From a bacterium (GTDB lineage: Bacteria; UBP6; JAFGXH01): 14,330 bases of DNA. Position numbers and translations under genes: made by a program. Within the stretch, counting starts at the first letter, position 1. Each line of letters opens with the position of its first letter. The stretch lies in contig JAMOQH010000065.1 in NCBI GenBank assembly GCA_027064085.1, positions 1 through 14,330 on the forward strand. Direction: 5' to 3'. Shown here one piece after another: positions 7,831-14,330 of the stretch. Below the pieces are notes generated by a model. The model saw nothing but the letters and a program-made list of their open reading frames with translations. It had not been told where the DNA came from and made no database searches.

Positions 7831-9432
7831 TCAATAAAATCTGTAATAGAGCTGTATAGTCAAAGCATGTGTTTTTTGAAATAAATTATCAATAATACCA
7901 TTTCTTTCTATCCATAAATTATAGTTTAATGATATAAAAGATGATAATTTAAGCATTACCGTTGACTGAAAAGTGAAATAAGATTGCTCAATTGACATAT
8001 TTGGAATTAGACTTAATATATCTATGGTGATGTCTAAAAAACTAAAGGGAGAAGAAGTTAAATAAAAAGAAATTTCAGGCCCTTGTAAAAATTCAATACC
8101 ATCAACTTCTTTTAACTCTGTATTACTCTCATTAAAAACATATACATTTCTAGAAATATCCTGCTTTAAACCATAACCTAATCTTAAAAATAAAGATAAA
8201 ATTGTTGTATATTTATATTCTAAGTTTAAGCCTGCACCCTCTTGTAAAGAAGTTGATCCCAAATAATCAGAAACAGCAAAAGATTTAACATTAGTTAAAA
8301 TTCTTTCATTGTTATCACTATCAATAATTTTGATATTATTTAAATCATGAGCATAATGCCTAAATAAATTAGTTTTAAGGGCTAAAGACATATAAGGGCC
8401 AAGATAATTGCTTATTCTATAAATACCAACTAAGTTATTCTTTAAAGTATCTTTAGTATTTACCAAATATGAAGTTTCTTGATTATTTGATGAGTTCGTA
8501 GCTGAAGTTGATTGAAAATACTCAAATATTTCTAACCTATTAGTAAAGTAATACTTTTCTTTATCAAAACTTGTATTTGACTTTATTTCTACTCCAAAAC
8601 TATAAGTTTGAGTATCTTGTTTTCCTTGTACTGATTGGGAACTAGTAAATGAAAATACCCCAGACATCAAATTATTAAAAGACCAACCAGATTCACTTGA
8701 AAAAAAGAAAAAATCTGTTGTTTCTCCGCCTCCTAAAATTCTATCCGTTTCAGAATCAAAAACCATTTTAGAGTATGATGCCTTTCCTGCAACAGTCCTA
8801 ACGGTTATATAATTAGTTAAAGAATCACTAGTTTCATTTCTTTTAGTTATGCGATATAAATGTGGAGGAAGTATCCAAACTGCAGTTCTTTCACCTTTTG
8901 ATGCATCAGCACCAAAACCAGTTACAATTAAAAATTTTGATTCTTCATCATAAAGCAAATATCCTTTTCTTTGCCTATTACCAAACTGGTCAACAGTATC
9001 AACAATCAAAGCAGACCAATCAGGTTTTACTATTGTTAATTGCTCCATTTCAATTACAACTTCTTTAGTAAATCTTAAATTTTTAGGACCACTACCTATT
9101 AACAAAGAATATTTACCAGGATCTAAAAACACTCTATGCCCTGGCTTACCTGCTTTAATATATTTTCCATATTGGTCATAAATAAGATAGCTTGGTTCTC
9201 GTTGATCATCAACTAAATAAGGAACAAATAAAACACCTTTTTGCATTAATGGAATAGTTTTATCAAATTCTAGCTGTTTTTTTACCATTTCTTGAAATTC
9301 AATATCTTCTTTTTGGGTATCATTTTTTGTCAGACTATCTAATTTATTCAAATTTTCATCATTTGAATAAGTAATTATTGATATAAATAATAATAAAAAT
9401 ATAAAAATATTATTTTTTTGAAAGTTTATCAT
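7831..9432 (-). CDS. Predicted outer-membrane beta-barrel protein of the MCE operon
   Basis: A 533-residue protein with a signal peptide (hydrophobic ~9-20, then TYSNDE). A charged linker follows, then two related beta-rich modules: ~65-130 (VPYLVDDQREPSYLIYDQYG) and ~138-225 (LIVDTVDQFGNRQRKGYLLYD). After ~245 come alternating strands with aromatic ends, and the chain finishes LYYRFY, a terminal-Phe-like signature of barrels inserted by BAM. No named family is recognised. Its start overlaps the end of the auxiliary-lipoprotein gene by 23 bp and it lies 6 nt before the ATPase gene, so it is an integral part of the lipid transport operon and may be the outer-membrane acceptor or donor site. 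The ribosome binding site is weak (TAGAAG), so coupling to the upstream gene is likely. The barrel call is inferred from pattern, not homology. Confidence 0.72.
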   Translation of the reverse strand: MINFQKNNIFIFLLLFISIITYSNDENLNKLDSLTKNDTQKEDIEFQEMVKKQLEFDKTIPLMQKGVLFVPYLVDDQREPSYLIYDQYGKYIKAGKPGHRVFLDPGKYSLLIGSGPKNLRFTKEVVIEMEQLTIVKPDWSALIVDTVDQFGNRQRKGYLLYDEESKFLIVTGFGADASKGERTAVWILPPHLYRITKRNETSDSLTNYITVRTVAGKASYSKMVFDSETDRILGGGETTDFFFFSSESGWSFNNLMSGVFSFTSSQSVQGKQDTQTYSFGVEIKSNTSFDKEKYYFTNRLEIFEYFQSTSATNSSNNQETSYLVNTKDTLKNNLVGIYRISNYLGPYMSLALKTNLFRHYAHDLNNIKIIDSDNNERILTNVKSFAVSDYLGSTSLQEGAGLNLEYKYTTILSLFLRLGYGLKQDISRNVYVFNESNTELKEVDGIEFLQGPEISFYLTSSPFSFLDITIDILSLIPNMSIEQSYFTFQSTVMLKLSSFISLNYNLWIERNGIIDNLFQKTHALTIQLYYRFY

Positions 9433-10018
9433 AAGCTTCTATTAAAAATTTATCAATTTCTTCTTGTAAGATATTACTCATTTCTCTTGCAACATATACC
9501 ATAGATTTATTTACAATTTTTTTTCTTCTTTCAAACCTATAGCTAACTAGTGTTTTATTAGTTTTAAAATCAAATATTTTTAATTCAACAGATATTCTTG
9601 CAAATACATCTTTTTCTGATTTAATATTATCTAAAACGAGTATTCTTCCCGATAGAAGTAAATCAGGTATTTTGTCATACTTAATAGTAACATCTTTAAA
9701 CATATTACTTATTTTTAACTGATTGGTAATTAAATCTGCTATCATCCTTTCAGGTTTTACAGCCCAAAATTGAGATTTACTATATTCAAGTTCATAAGCA
9801 GAAGTTCTATTGACAATATTGTATCTATCGTATATTTTATCAATACTAAATCTTTTAACTCTAATAACATAAGGCAAAGTTTTAACTTCTGATTTCTTAG
9901 TGTTATAATATATTTCATAATATTTTTTATTTATCTTTTGAGAAAAACAAGATGAAAATAATGTTAAAAACAAAACAAACAAGATATAAACCATTTTTTT
10001 TATTAATTGTATTTTCAT
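9410..10018 (-). CDS. ABC-transport auxiliary lipoprotein (PqiC/YmbA-like)
   Basis: A 202-residue lipoprotein with an N-terminal hydrophobic run and FSS-C (Cys24). The body resembles the PqiC/YmbA-type auxiliary component (DUF330): YYEIYYN near the start, a central RVKRFSIDKIYDRYNIV segment, YSKSQFWAVKPERMIADLI, and a late LSGRILVLDNIKSEKDVFARISVEL strand pattern. In PqiABC and related MCE systems this lipoprotein sits in the outer membrane and contacts the MCE protein. An ATG at 10030 would add four residues, but it lies inside the upstream gene's end and GAGG is spaced 7 nt before the ATG at 10018, so I choose 10018. It follows the MCE gene directly (stop at 10020) and overlaps the barrel gene by 23 bp. 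Confidence 0.78.
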   Translation of the reverse strand: MKIQLIKKMVYILFVLFLTLFSSCFSQKINKKYYEIYYNTKKSEVKTLPYVIRVKRFSIDKIYDRYNIVNRTSAYELEYSKSQFWAVKPERMIADLITNQLKISNMFKDVTIKYDKIPDLLLSGRILVLDNIKSEKDVFARISVELKIFDFKTNKTLVSYRFERRKKIVNKSMVYVAREMSNILQEEIDKFLIEAYDKLSKK

Positions 10019-10019
10019 T

Positions 10020-10997
10020 TTATTCCTCATTACTTCTTAAAATAGCAGCAGGATTTTCCATAATAATTCTATTAAATTCTTTAAAATATTCAATTCCTTC
10101 AGATAAATCATCAACAGAATTTATTATAGCCTCTTTACTTCTTAACATAGTTAAATTAACAATTTCCGTTGTTTTCTTTATAGAATCAACTAATGAATTT
10201 ATATTATCTATAGTTTTTTTGACATCAGTTTTTGCAAATTTATCACTACCTTTTTGCAATGATTTAATTATTGATTTGATAATACCATTTGGCTTAGTCA
10301 TTTTTTTAATCATTTTACTAAGACTCTTAAAATCATTTAAAATACCATTCACTTCTATAACTGTTTTATTTACTCCTATAGAAATACTTGCACTACTTCC
10401 TAAAATTGATTTTATATCAGCTCTATTTTCTTTTATAATTCCATTCACATTTTCTGTTATTGATTCTACATTATCAACCATTCTCTTTAAACTATCATCA
10501 TCTAATTTTGAGAGTAATTTATCTGTTTTATCTAAAATTCTATCTATTTTCTCCGTTATTTCAGACGCTTTTTTAGTAATATCATCTAAACCTGACTTTT
10601 TACCTGGAATTAAGCCACTAATAGGAATATCTTTTCCTTTTCCTCCCCCTTTTAGTTCAACAAACTTTAATCCCGTAATACCAAGACTACCTAAATTTGC
10701 ATAAGTTCCATTTTTTATCGCAACATCTGGCTTTATGCACATATCAATCCTAACAATAGTAGTATCATCTTTATCTATTGAAATATGTTTAACCTGCCCA
10801 ACATTCATGCCCTGAAATTTAACACTAGAACCTTGAGTCAATCCAGAAACTGAAAGCTCTTTAAAAGTTGTATAATAGCAATTTTCTTTTTTTAACAATT
10901 TTTGACCAACTAAAACAGAAATTGTACCAACAAAAACTAGTATTCCAATTATAAAGAAAACAGCCACCCTCCTTTTTTGTTTTTTAGTTATTTGCAT
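10020..10997 (-). CDS. mlaD: MlaD-like MCE domain protein
   Basis: A 325-residue periplasmic lipid-binding component anchored by one N-terminal membrane helix (~11-32) after a Lys/Arg-rich start (in-out topology). One MCE domain spans ~40-118, with GSSVKFQGMNVGQV and the Gly-rich GSLGITGLKFVELKGGG typical of the fold. MCE proteins form hexameric rings around a hydrophobic pore. Beyond ~135 there is a long helical, coiled-coil-rich region (~185 residues, many Lys/Asp/Ile heptad-like patterns), much longer than the E. coli MlaD tail. Such tails can form a periplasmic tube, as in PqiB/YebT or Mce1, so this protein may reach towards the outer membrane where the PqiC-like lipoprotein would meet it. 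GAAAGGA lies before the ATG, and the permease gene ends 11 nt upstream. Confidence 0.9.
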   Translation of the reverse strand: MQITKKQKRRVAVFFIIGILVFVGTISVLVGQKLLKKENCYYTTFKELSVSGLTQGSSVKFQGMNVGQVKHISIDKDDTTIVRIDMCIKPDVAIKNGTYANLGSLGITGLKFVELKGGGKGKDIPISGLIPGKKSGLDDITKKASEITEKIDRILDKTDKLLSKLDDDSLKRMVDNVESITENVNGIIKENRADIKSILGSSASISIGVNKTVIEVNGILNDFKSLSKMIKKMTKPNGIIKSIIKSLQKGSDKFAKTDVKKTIDNINSLVDSIKKTTEIVNLTMLRSKEAIINSVDDLSEGIEYFKEFNRIIMENPAAILRSNEE

Positions 10998-11008
10998 ACT
11001 TTTCCTTT

Positions 11009-12031
11009 CTAAGTATAAAGAATAAAACTAAATAAAGCATCTATAAAAACTACTAAAAATATACTTGTAACAACTGATTCTGTTGTTGCCTTACCAACAG
11101 CATCAGCCCCCCCCCTTACTTTAAATCCTTTATAAGCAGCAACAGAGAGTATTACCCAAGCAAAAGATAATGCCTTTGCTACTCCCCAACCAATATCTGA
11201 TAATTTAATAGCATCAATAAGTTGATCTATAAATGCCATAGGAGGAACATCATAAGCAACTGCAATAATTAAACCCCCAAATACTCCTGCAAAATTAGCA
11301 AGCATAGTTAAAACGGGCATACTAAAAGTAAATGCCCAAAACTTTGGAGTTAAAATAAATTTATATGGCAGTATTCCCATGGTTTGCAAAGCATCTACCT
11401 CTTCCATAACGACCATAGTACCTATTTCGGCAGAAATAGATGAACCTATTCTACCTGAAATTATAATTGCAGTAATTAAAGGGCCTAACTCTTTAAACAT
11501 AGATACTCCAATAAGGAGAGCTAAATAATTCTGCCCTCCAAATTGAACAAGTTGAACAGCTGCTTGCATAGATATGGTAATACCAATTAAAAAAGATAAT
11601 AAAGTTACAATAGTAATAGCTTGATATCCAATTTGATATAATTCTTTGTATAAAGCACCTTTAACAATAAACCTTCTATCAAAGATAGACTTTAAAGAGT
11701 GATAAAGCATTTCAGTGAAAATAATTAAGAACAATAAAATTTGGTCGTATTTTTCAATTAAAGAATCTCCAATTTTATCTAATATGTTTTCTTTATTTTT
11801 TTTATCTACTTTTGTTTGTATATTTATTTCCGGTAATTCAATATCCAAAATCAATTTATTAGGATATAATTTTTTATAATATCTTAATATACCTTTTAAA
11901 GCCGTACCCACAACAATATTTTTAGTGATAACTTTAAGCTCTCCTTTTTTTAGTTCTTTACTTAGATCACTAAACAACTTATCTGAGTTTCCGTAATCAA
12001 TTTTTTCTTTAATTATATATTCTTTTGCCAT
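11009..12031 (-). CDS. mlaE: MlaE-like ABC permease
   Basis: A 340-residue inner-membrane permease of the MlaE/Ttg2B family. Diagnostic segment: MFKELGPLITAIIISGRIGSS followed by SAEIGTMVVMEEVDALQTMGI. Further features are the early SMQAAVQLVQFG and the late RGGADAVGKATTESVV. About five to six hydrophobic helices are visible from residue ~98 onward. The first ~95 residues are soluble, extra relative to E. coli MlaE (260 residues), and could be a degenerate STAS-like domain standing in for MlaB, of which no gene is present. First gene of the operon, with a predicted promoter just upstream and a weak ribosome binding site (TTAGG). Codons 306-308 contain a nine-G run, unusual in this AT-rich genome. 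It partners the ATPase gene at 7075-7824 and the MCE protein next door. Confidence 0.93.
   Translation of the reverse strand: MAKEYIIKEKIDYGNSDKLFSDLSKELKKGELKVITKNIVVGTALKGILRYYKKLYPNKLILDIELPEINIQTKVDKKNKENILDKIGDSLIEKYDQILLFLIIFTEMLYHSLKSIFDRRFIVKGALYKELYQIGYQAITIVTLLSFLIGITISMQAAVQLVQFGGQNYLALLIGVSMFKELGPLITAIIISGRIGSSISAEIGTMVVMEEVDALQTMGILPYKFILTPKFWAFTFSMPVLTMLANFAGVFGGLIIAVAYDVPPMAFIDQLIDAIKLSDIGWGVAKALSFAWVILSVAAYKGFKVRGGADAVGKATTESVVTSIFLVVFIDALFSFILYT
11107..11115 (-). repeat. Nine-G homopolymer inside the mlaE-like gene
   Basis: Nine consecutive C on the plus strand read as G9 in the coding strand, spanning Arg306-Gly307-Gly308 (AGG GGG GGG). With 8 G the frame continues CTG ATG CTG and reaches TAG after 17 more codons. 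With 10 G it meets TGA immediately. Either change removes the last ~30 residues, including the final membrane helix. Confidence 0.9.
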
Positions 12032-12055
12032 AAACCTAACTAACTATATAAATTT

Positions 12056-12084
12056 TATATAACACAATATTAATATTTTTACAA
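12056..12084 (-). promoter_or_regulatory. Candidate promoter of the MCE operon
   Basis: On the minus strand TTGTAA (plus 12079-12084), 17 nt, then TATATA (plus 12056-12061), predicting a start near 12049, about 18 nt before the mlaE-like ATG. The area is very AT-rich, so chance matches are easy. It is the only reasonable gap upstream of the five-gene operon. Confidence 0.4.
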
Positions 12085-12162
12085 ATTTAAATAATTTAGA
12101 CTACAACTAGCCAAATAAACCACATTGCAGTTCAAATATAGTAAATCACAACAGCATTTTTC

Positions 12163-12191
12163 TTGATAAATAAAATAAATAAGGCTATACT
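12163..12191 (+). promoter_or_regulatory. Promoter of the AAA-ATPase-like gene
   Basis: TTGATA (12163-12168), exactly 17 nt, then TATACT (12186-12191). Predicted start near 12198 and a leader of about 19 nt holding TTGAGG (12207-12212) before the ATG at 12217. The gene is thus a stand-alone transcription unit divergent from the MCE operon. Confidence 0.6.
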
Positions 12192-12216
12192 ACAAAAGAC
12201 ATAACTTTGAGGCCTT

Positions 12217-13776
12217 ATGAAAAGTTTACCAATAGGAATACAAACATTTACTGAAATAATAGAAGAAGGTTATTACTATGTTGATAAAACAAAGTTTATT
12301 CATAAATTATTTTACAGTAAAAAATATTATTTCCTTTCTCGCCCTAGAAGATTTGGCAAATCTTTATTTTTATCAACCTTAAAGAGTGCTTTTAAAGCTC
12401 AAAAAGAATATTTTACGGGCTTATATTTAGAAAATAATTGGAATTGGGATAAAAAATATCCTATTTTATATATTTCTTTTGGAAGTGGAGTAACGGGTGG
12501 AAAGGAGCAATTACAAATAAAATTAAGAAATTTAATTATAGATTGGAAAAGAGAATATAGTATTAAAAAACTTAAAAAAGAAGACCTAAATGGACAATTT
12601 TTTGAAATAATTCAGATTTTACATGAAAAATACAATGAAAAAGTAGTAATTTTAATAGATGAATATGATAAACCTATTTTAGATATGATAAATAAACCTA
12701 ATTTAGCTATAGAAGTAAGAGATGAACTTAAAAACTTCTATTCTGTAATAAAAGACAGTGATGAATATTTAAAATTTGTATTTTTAACAGGTGTTACCAA
12801 ATTTTCAAAGGTAAGTTTATTTAGTGGATTAAATAATCTTGAAGACATCACTCTTGATGAAAATTACGCTACAATTTGTGGATATACCCAAAACGAACTT
12901 GAAACAGTTTTTAAAGAAAGGCTTGAAACTGTTGATTTAGATAAATTAAAATTATGGTATAATGGCTATAATTTTTTAGGGGATAAAGTTTATAATCCAT
13001 TTGGCATATTATTGTTTTTTTCAAAAAATAACAGCTATAGAACATATTGGTTTCAAACAGCTACTCCAAGTTTTTTAATTAAATTAATGCAAAAAAATAA
13101 ATATTATATACCTAAACTTGAAAACTTAGAGGTTACAGAAGAAATTATAGGTAGCTTTGATGTAGATAAAATAAAACTTGAAACATTATTGTTTCAAACA
13201 GGATATTTGACTATAGACAGAGTAAAAACTGATTTTCTTGATAATCAAGTATATGTTTTAAAATATCCAAATAGAGAGGTTAAAAATTCTTTAACAACTT
13301 ATATAATAGATTATTTAACCAATGAAGATGCAACAAACAGGTTGCGATATCAAAATCAACTTTATAAAGCATTCATGGATGATGACTTAAACAAACTAAA
13401 AGCCTTAATTTTTACTCTTTTTGAAACCATACCAAATGACAACTACAGAAAAAATGACATAGAAAACTACGAAGGATATTATGCAAGTGTTTTATATGCT
13501 TATTTTGCATCATTAGGCTTAAAAATGGTAGCCGAAGATTCAACAAACAGAGGTTATATAGACTTAACAATATTTTTTGAAAATAGAGCCTATATTTTAG
13601 AATTTAAAGTTACAAAAGGAACTCCAAAAACCAATCCTGCATTAAAACAAATCAAACAAAGAAAGTACTATCAAAAATATCTTAATGATTATGACAAAGT
13701 TTATAATATTGGTATTGTTTTTAGTAAAAAGAAAAGGAATATTGCTAAGTTTAATTATGAGACGGTGAAAATATAA
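12217..13776 (+). CDS. AAA-ATPase-like / PD-(D/E)XK nuclease superfamily protein
   Basis: A 519-residue protein of the two-domain family with an AAA-ATPase-like N-terminus and a PD-(D/E)XK nuclease-like C-terminus (AAA-ATPase_like plus DUF1703). Visible: the family start LPIGIQTFTEIIEEGYYYVDK; the variant P-loop SRPRRFGKS (K48); Walker B VVILIDEYDKP (D148, E149); and the C-terminal core D449...E462-F-K464 within IDLTIFF and YILEFKV. Family members are about this length, so it looks intact. The family is greatly expanded in many anaerobic and gut bacteria; its role is unproven, with defence, DNA maintenance and mobile-element links suggested. It has its own promoter and lies convergent to the SUMF1-fold gene, 67 nt between stops. 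No toxin, methylase or transposase lies alongside. Confidence 0.9.
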   Translation: MKSLPIGIQTFTEIIEEGYYYVDKTKFIHKLFYSKKYYFLSRPRRFGKSLFLSTLKSAFKAQKEYFTGLYLENNWNWDKKYPILYISFGSGVTGGKEQLQIKLRNLIIDWKREYSIKKLKKEDLNGQFFEIIQILHEKYNEKVVILIDEYDKPILDMINKPNLAIEVRDELKNFYSVIKDSDEYLKFVFLTGVTKFSKVSLFSGLNNLEDITLDENYATICGYTQNELETVFKERLETVDLDKLKLWYNGYNFLGDKVYNPFGILLFFSKNNSYRTYWFQTATPSFLIKLMQKNKYYIPKLENLEVTEEIIGSFDVDKIKLETLLFQTGYLTIDRVKTDFLDNQVYVLKYPNREVKNSLTTYIIDYLTNEDATNRLRYQNQLYKAFMDDDLNKLKALIFTLFETIPNDNYRKNDIENYEGYYASVLYAYFASLGLKMVAEDSTNRGYIDLTIFFENRAYILEFKVTKGTPKTNPALKQIKQRKYYQKYLNDYDKVYNIGIVFSKKKRNIAKFNYETVKI

Positions 13777-13802
13777 AAAACAAATAAGACAAGCACCTCA
13801 AG

Positions 13803-13827
13803 AAACCGTACACGGTTTAAAAACCGT
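13803..13827. repeat. Three-arm inverted repeat (AAACCGT / ACGGTTT / AAACCGT)
   Basis: Arms at 13803-13809, 13812-13818 and 13821-13827 are separated by two bases each. The middle arm can pair with either neighbour, giving two mutually exclusive 7-bp hairpins. It starts about 16 nt past the stop codon of the minus-strand SUMF1-fold gene, between convergent genes. No U-run follows on either strand, so it is not a standard terminator. Confidence 0.75.
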
Positions 13828-13843
13828 AAAGCAGAAAAATCTA

Positions 13844-14330
13844 CTATGACTTGACGCAACGAAAGCCGAGATCGTCGAGCATATAAGTCGGCTCAGCGTC
13901 GCCGCGACTAGAAGAACGCAGGTTAGCGGACTCACTACTCCACCCACCCCCACGCAACACACGAGAAGCACAAGTGCTGTCATAACAATCTTCTACCCAT
14001 TCCCATACATTTCCTGCCATGTCATATAAGCCATAAGGATTTTTACCACTACTCTTACTTCCTACTTCCCAAGTTCTATTCTTTCCACAGCCATCATTAC
14101 TGTTAGACTTACCATCTTCTTCATCCATCACTGCATAATAACAACTGGCCTTATCACTTCCCCATGGATAAATACGAGTATCTCCACCACGAGCAGCCTT
14201 TTCCCATTCCGCCTCGGTTGGTAAGCGTTTACCCACCCATTTACAGTATTCTTTAGCTCCATACCAATTTACACCATTCATTGGATGATTATCTCTACTA
14301 CTATTTCCATAATTATTATATTCATAATCA
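13844..14330 (-). CDS. SUMF1/FGE-sulfatase (C-type lectin fold) domain protein, 5' partial
   Basis: The frame is open to the right edge (no stop up to 14330), so the N-terminus lies outside; 161 residues are visible. Signature segments: [67 protein letters not shown] and LGFRCVKS, the order seen in the SUMF1/FGE-sulfatase domain. The two active-site cysteines of true formylglycine-generating enzymes, which lie just after the RGGSW-like motif, are replaced here by Ser-rich sequence ([12 protein letters not shown]). A catalytic sulfatase-activating role is therefore unlikely and a binding or display role more likely. Codon use changes sharply at the 3' end: Arg is CGT/CGC, and CTC, GGC, GAC and CCG appear, while other genes here mostly use AGA and A/T-ending codons. 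Two TAG stops stand in tandem. Confidence 0.88.
   Translation of the reverse strand, partial: DYEYNNYGNSSRDNHPMNGVNWYGAKEYCKWVGKRLPTEAEWEKAARGGDTRIYPWGSDKASCYYAVMDEEDGKSNSNDGCGKNRTWEVGSKSSGKNPYGLYDMAGNVWEWVEDCYDSTCASRVLRGGGWSSESANLRSSSRGDAEPTYMLDDLGFRCVKS
13847..13963 (-). other. GC-rich, A-poor C-terminal segment resembling a DGR variable repeat
   Basis: The final 39 sense codons (from RVLRGGGW to VKS) hold 68 G/C of 117 bases (58%) and only 16 A on the coding strand. One codon in 39 ends in A, in a genome of roughly 30% GC. This is the ligand-facing end of a C-type lectin fold, where DGR variable repeats typically lie. The template repeat and reverse transcriptase are not in the window, so the identity is a hypothesis. 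Confidence 0.4.

Noticed and set aside
9952-10704. Plus-strand 250-residue open frame opposite the MCE gene
   Set aside because: It is the antisense shadow of the mlaD-like coding sequence and the adjacent lipoprotein start. The product is a run of Phe/Leu/Ser/Ile without domain features, while the minus strand encodes clear MCE motifs.
12032-12216. Small gene or RNA in the 185-bp divergent gap
   Set aside because: No open frame with a ribosome binding site and no strong structured element was seen; it holds only the two predicted promoters.
13803-13818. Intrinsic terminator for the SUMF1-fold or AAA-ATPase-like gene
   Set aside because: The inverted repeat has no following U-run on either strand and a two-base loop, so I list it as a repeat and not as a terminator.
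13798-13983. Minus-strand 61-residue frame ([15 protein letters not shown]...) overlapping the SUMF1-fold gene
   Set aside because: It looks like a small membrane peptide, but it lies out of frame within the GC-rich end of the SUMF1-fold coding sequence, whose conserved motifs define the true frame.
13844-14330. True formylglycine-generating enzyme (sulfatase activation)
   Set aside because: The two catalytic cysteines expected after the RGGSW-like motif are absent, and no sulfatase gene is nearby.

Overview
The window comes from a low-GC (about 30% by eye) Gram-negative bacterium. The evidence is several lipoproteins, a predicted outer-membrane beta-barrel and a complete MCE/Mla-type lipid transport operon. 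The four-cysteine-repeat lipoprotein and the SUMF1-fold protein recall low-GC Myxococcota/deltaproteobacteria-like or spirochaete-like lineages, but nothing here fixes the phylum. No tRNA, rRNA, CRISPR array, transposase or phage gene was found.

Layout from left to right. (1) 1-3893, plus strand: a phospholipase-D superfamily enzyme cut by the left edge, then a small TPR lipoprotein and a 512-residue lipoprotein made of about 17 four-cysteine modules. The last two form a two-gene operon with a good sigma70-like promoter just after the PLD stop. (2) 3904-7010: recQ (minus) and an orphan tryptophan synthase beta gene trpB (plus), transcribed divergently from back-to-back promoters. (3) 7075-12031, minus strand: a five-gene MCE operon in transcription order mlaE-like permease, mlaD-like MCE protein, PqiC-like auxiliary lipoprotein, beta-barrel protein, mlaF-like ATPase. 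The genes are separated by 11 nt or less, or overlap. Together they would form an inner-membrane ABC permease, a periplasm-spanning MCE component, an outer-membrane lipoprotein and a barrel: a lipid route between the two membranes. (4) 12217-13776, plus strand: an AAA-ATPase-like/PD-(D/E)XK protein with its own promoter. (5) 13844-14330, minus strand: the C-terminal part of a SUMF1/FGE-sulfatase (C-type lectin fold) protein, cut by the right edge.

The two most interesting signals are as follows. First, the last ~117 coding bases of the SUMF1-fold gene are about 58% GC and very poor in A on the coding strand, in the exact place where diversity-generating retroelements (DGRs) put their variable repeat. 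An unusual three-arm inverted repeat follows the stop. No reverse transcriptase or template repeat is in the window, so this is a hypothesis. Second, a nine-G homopolymer lies inside the mlaE-like permease gene, where slippage by one base in either direction would remove the last membrane helix, which makes it a candidate phase-variation tract.
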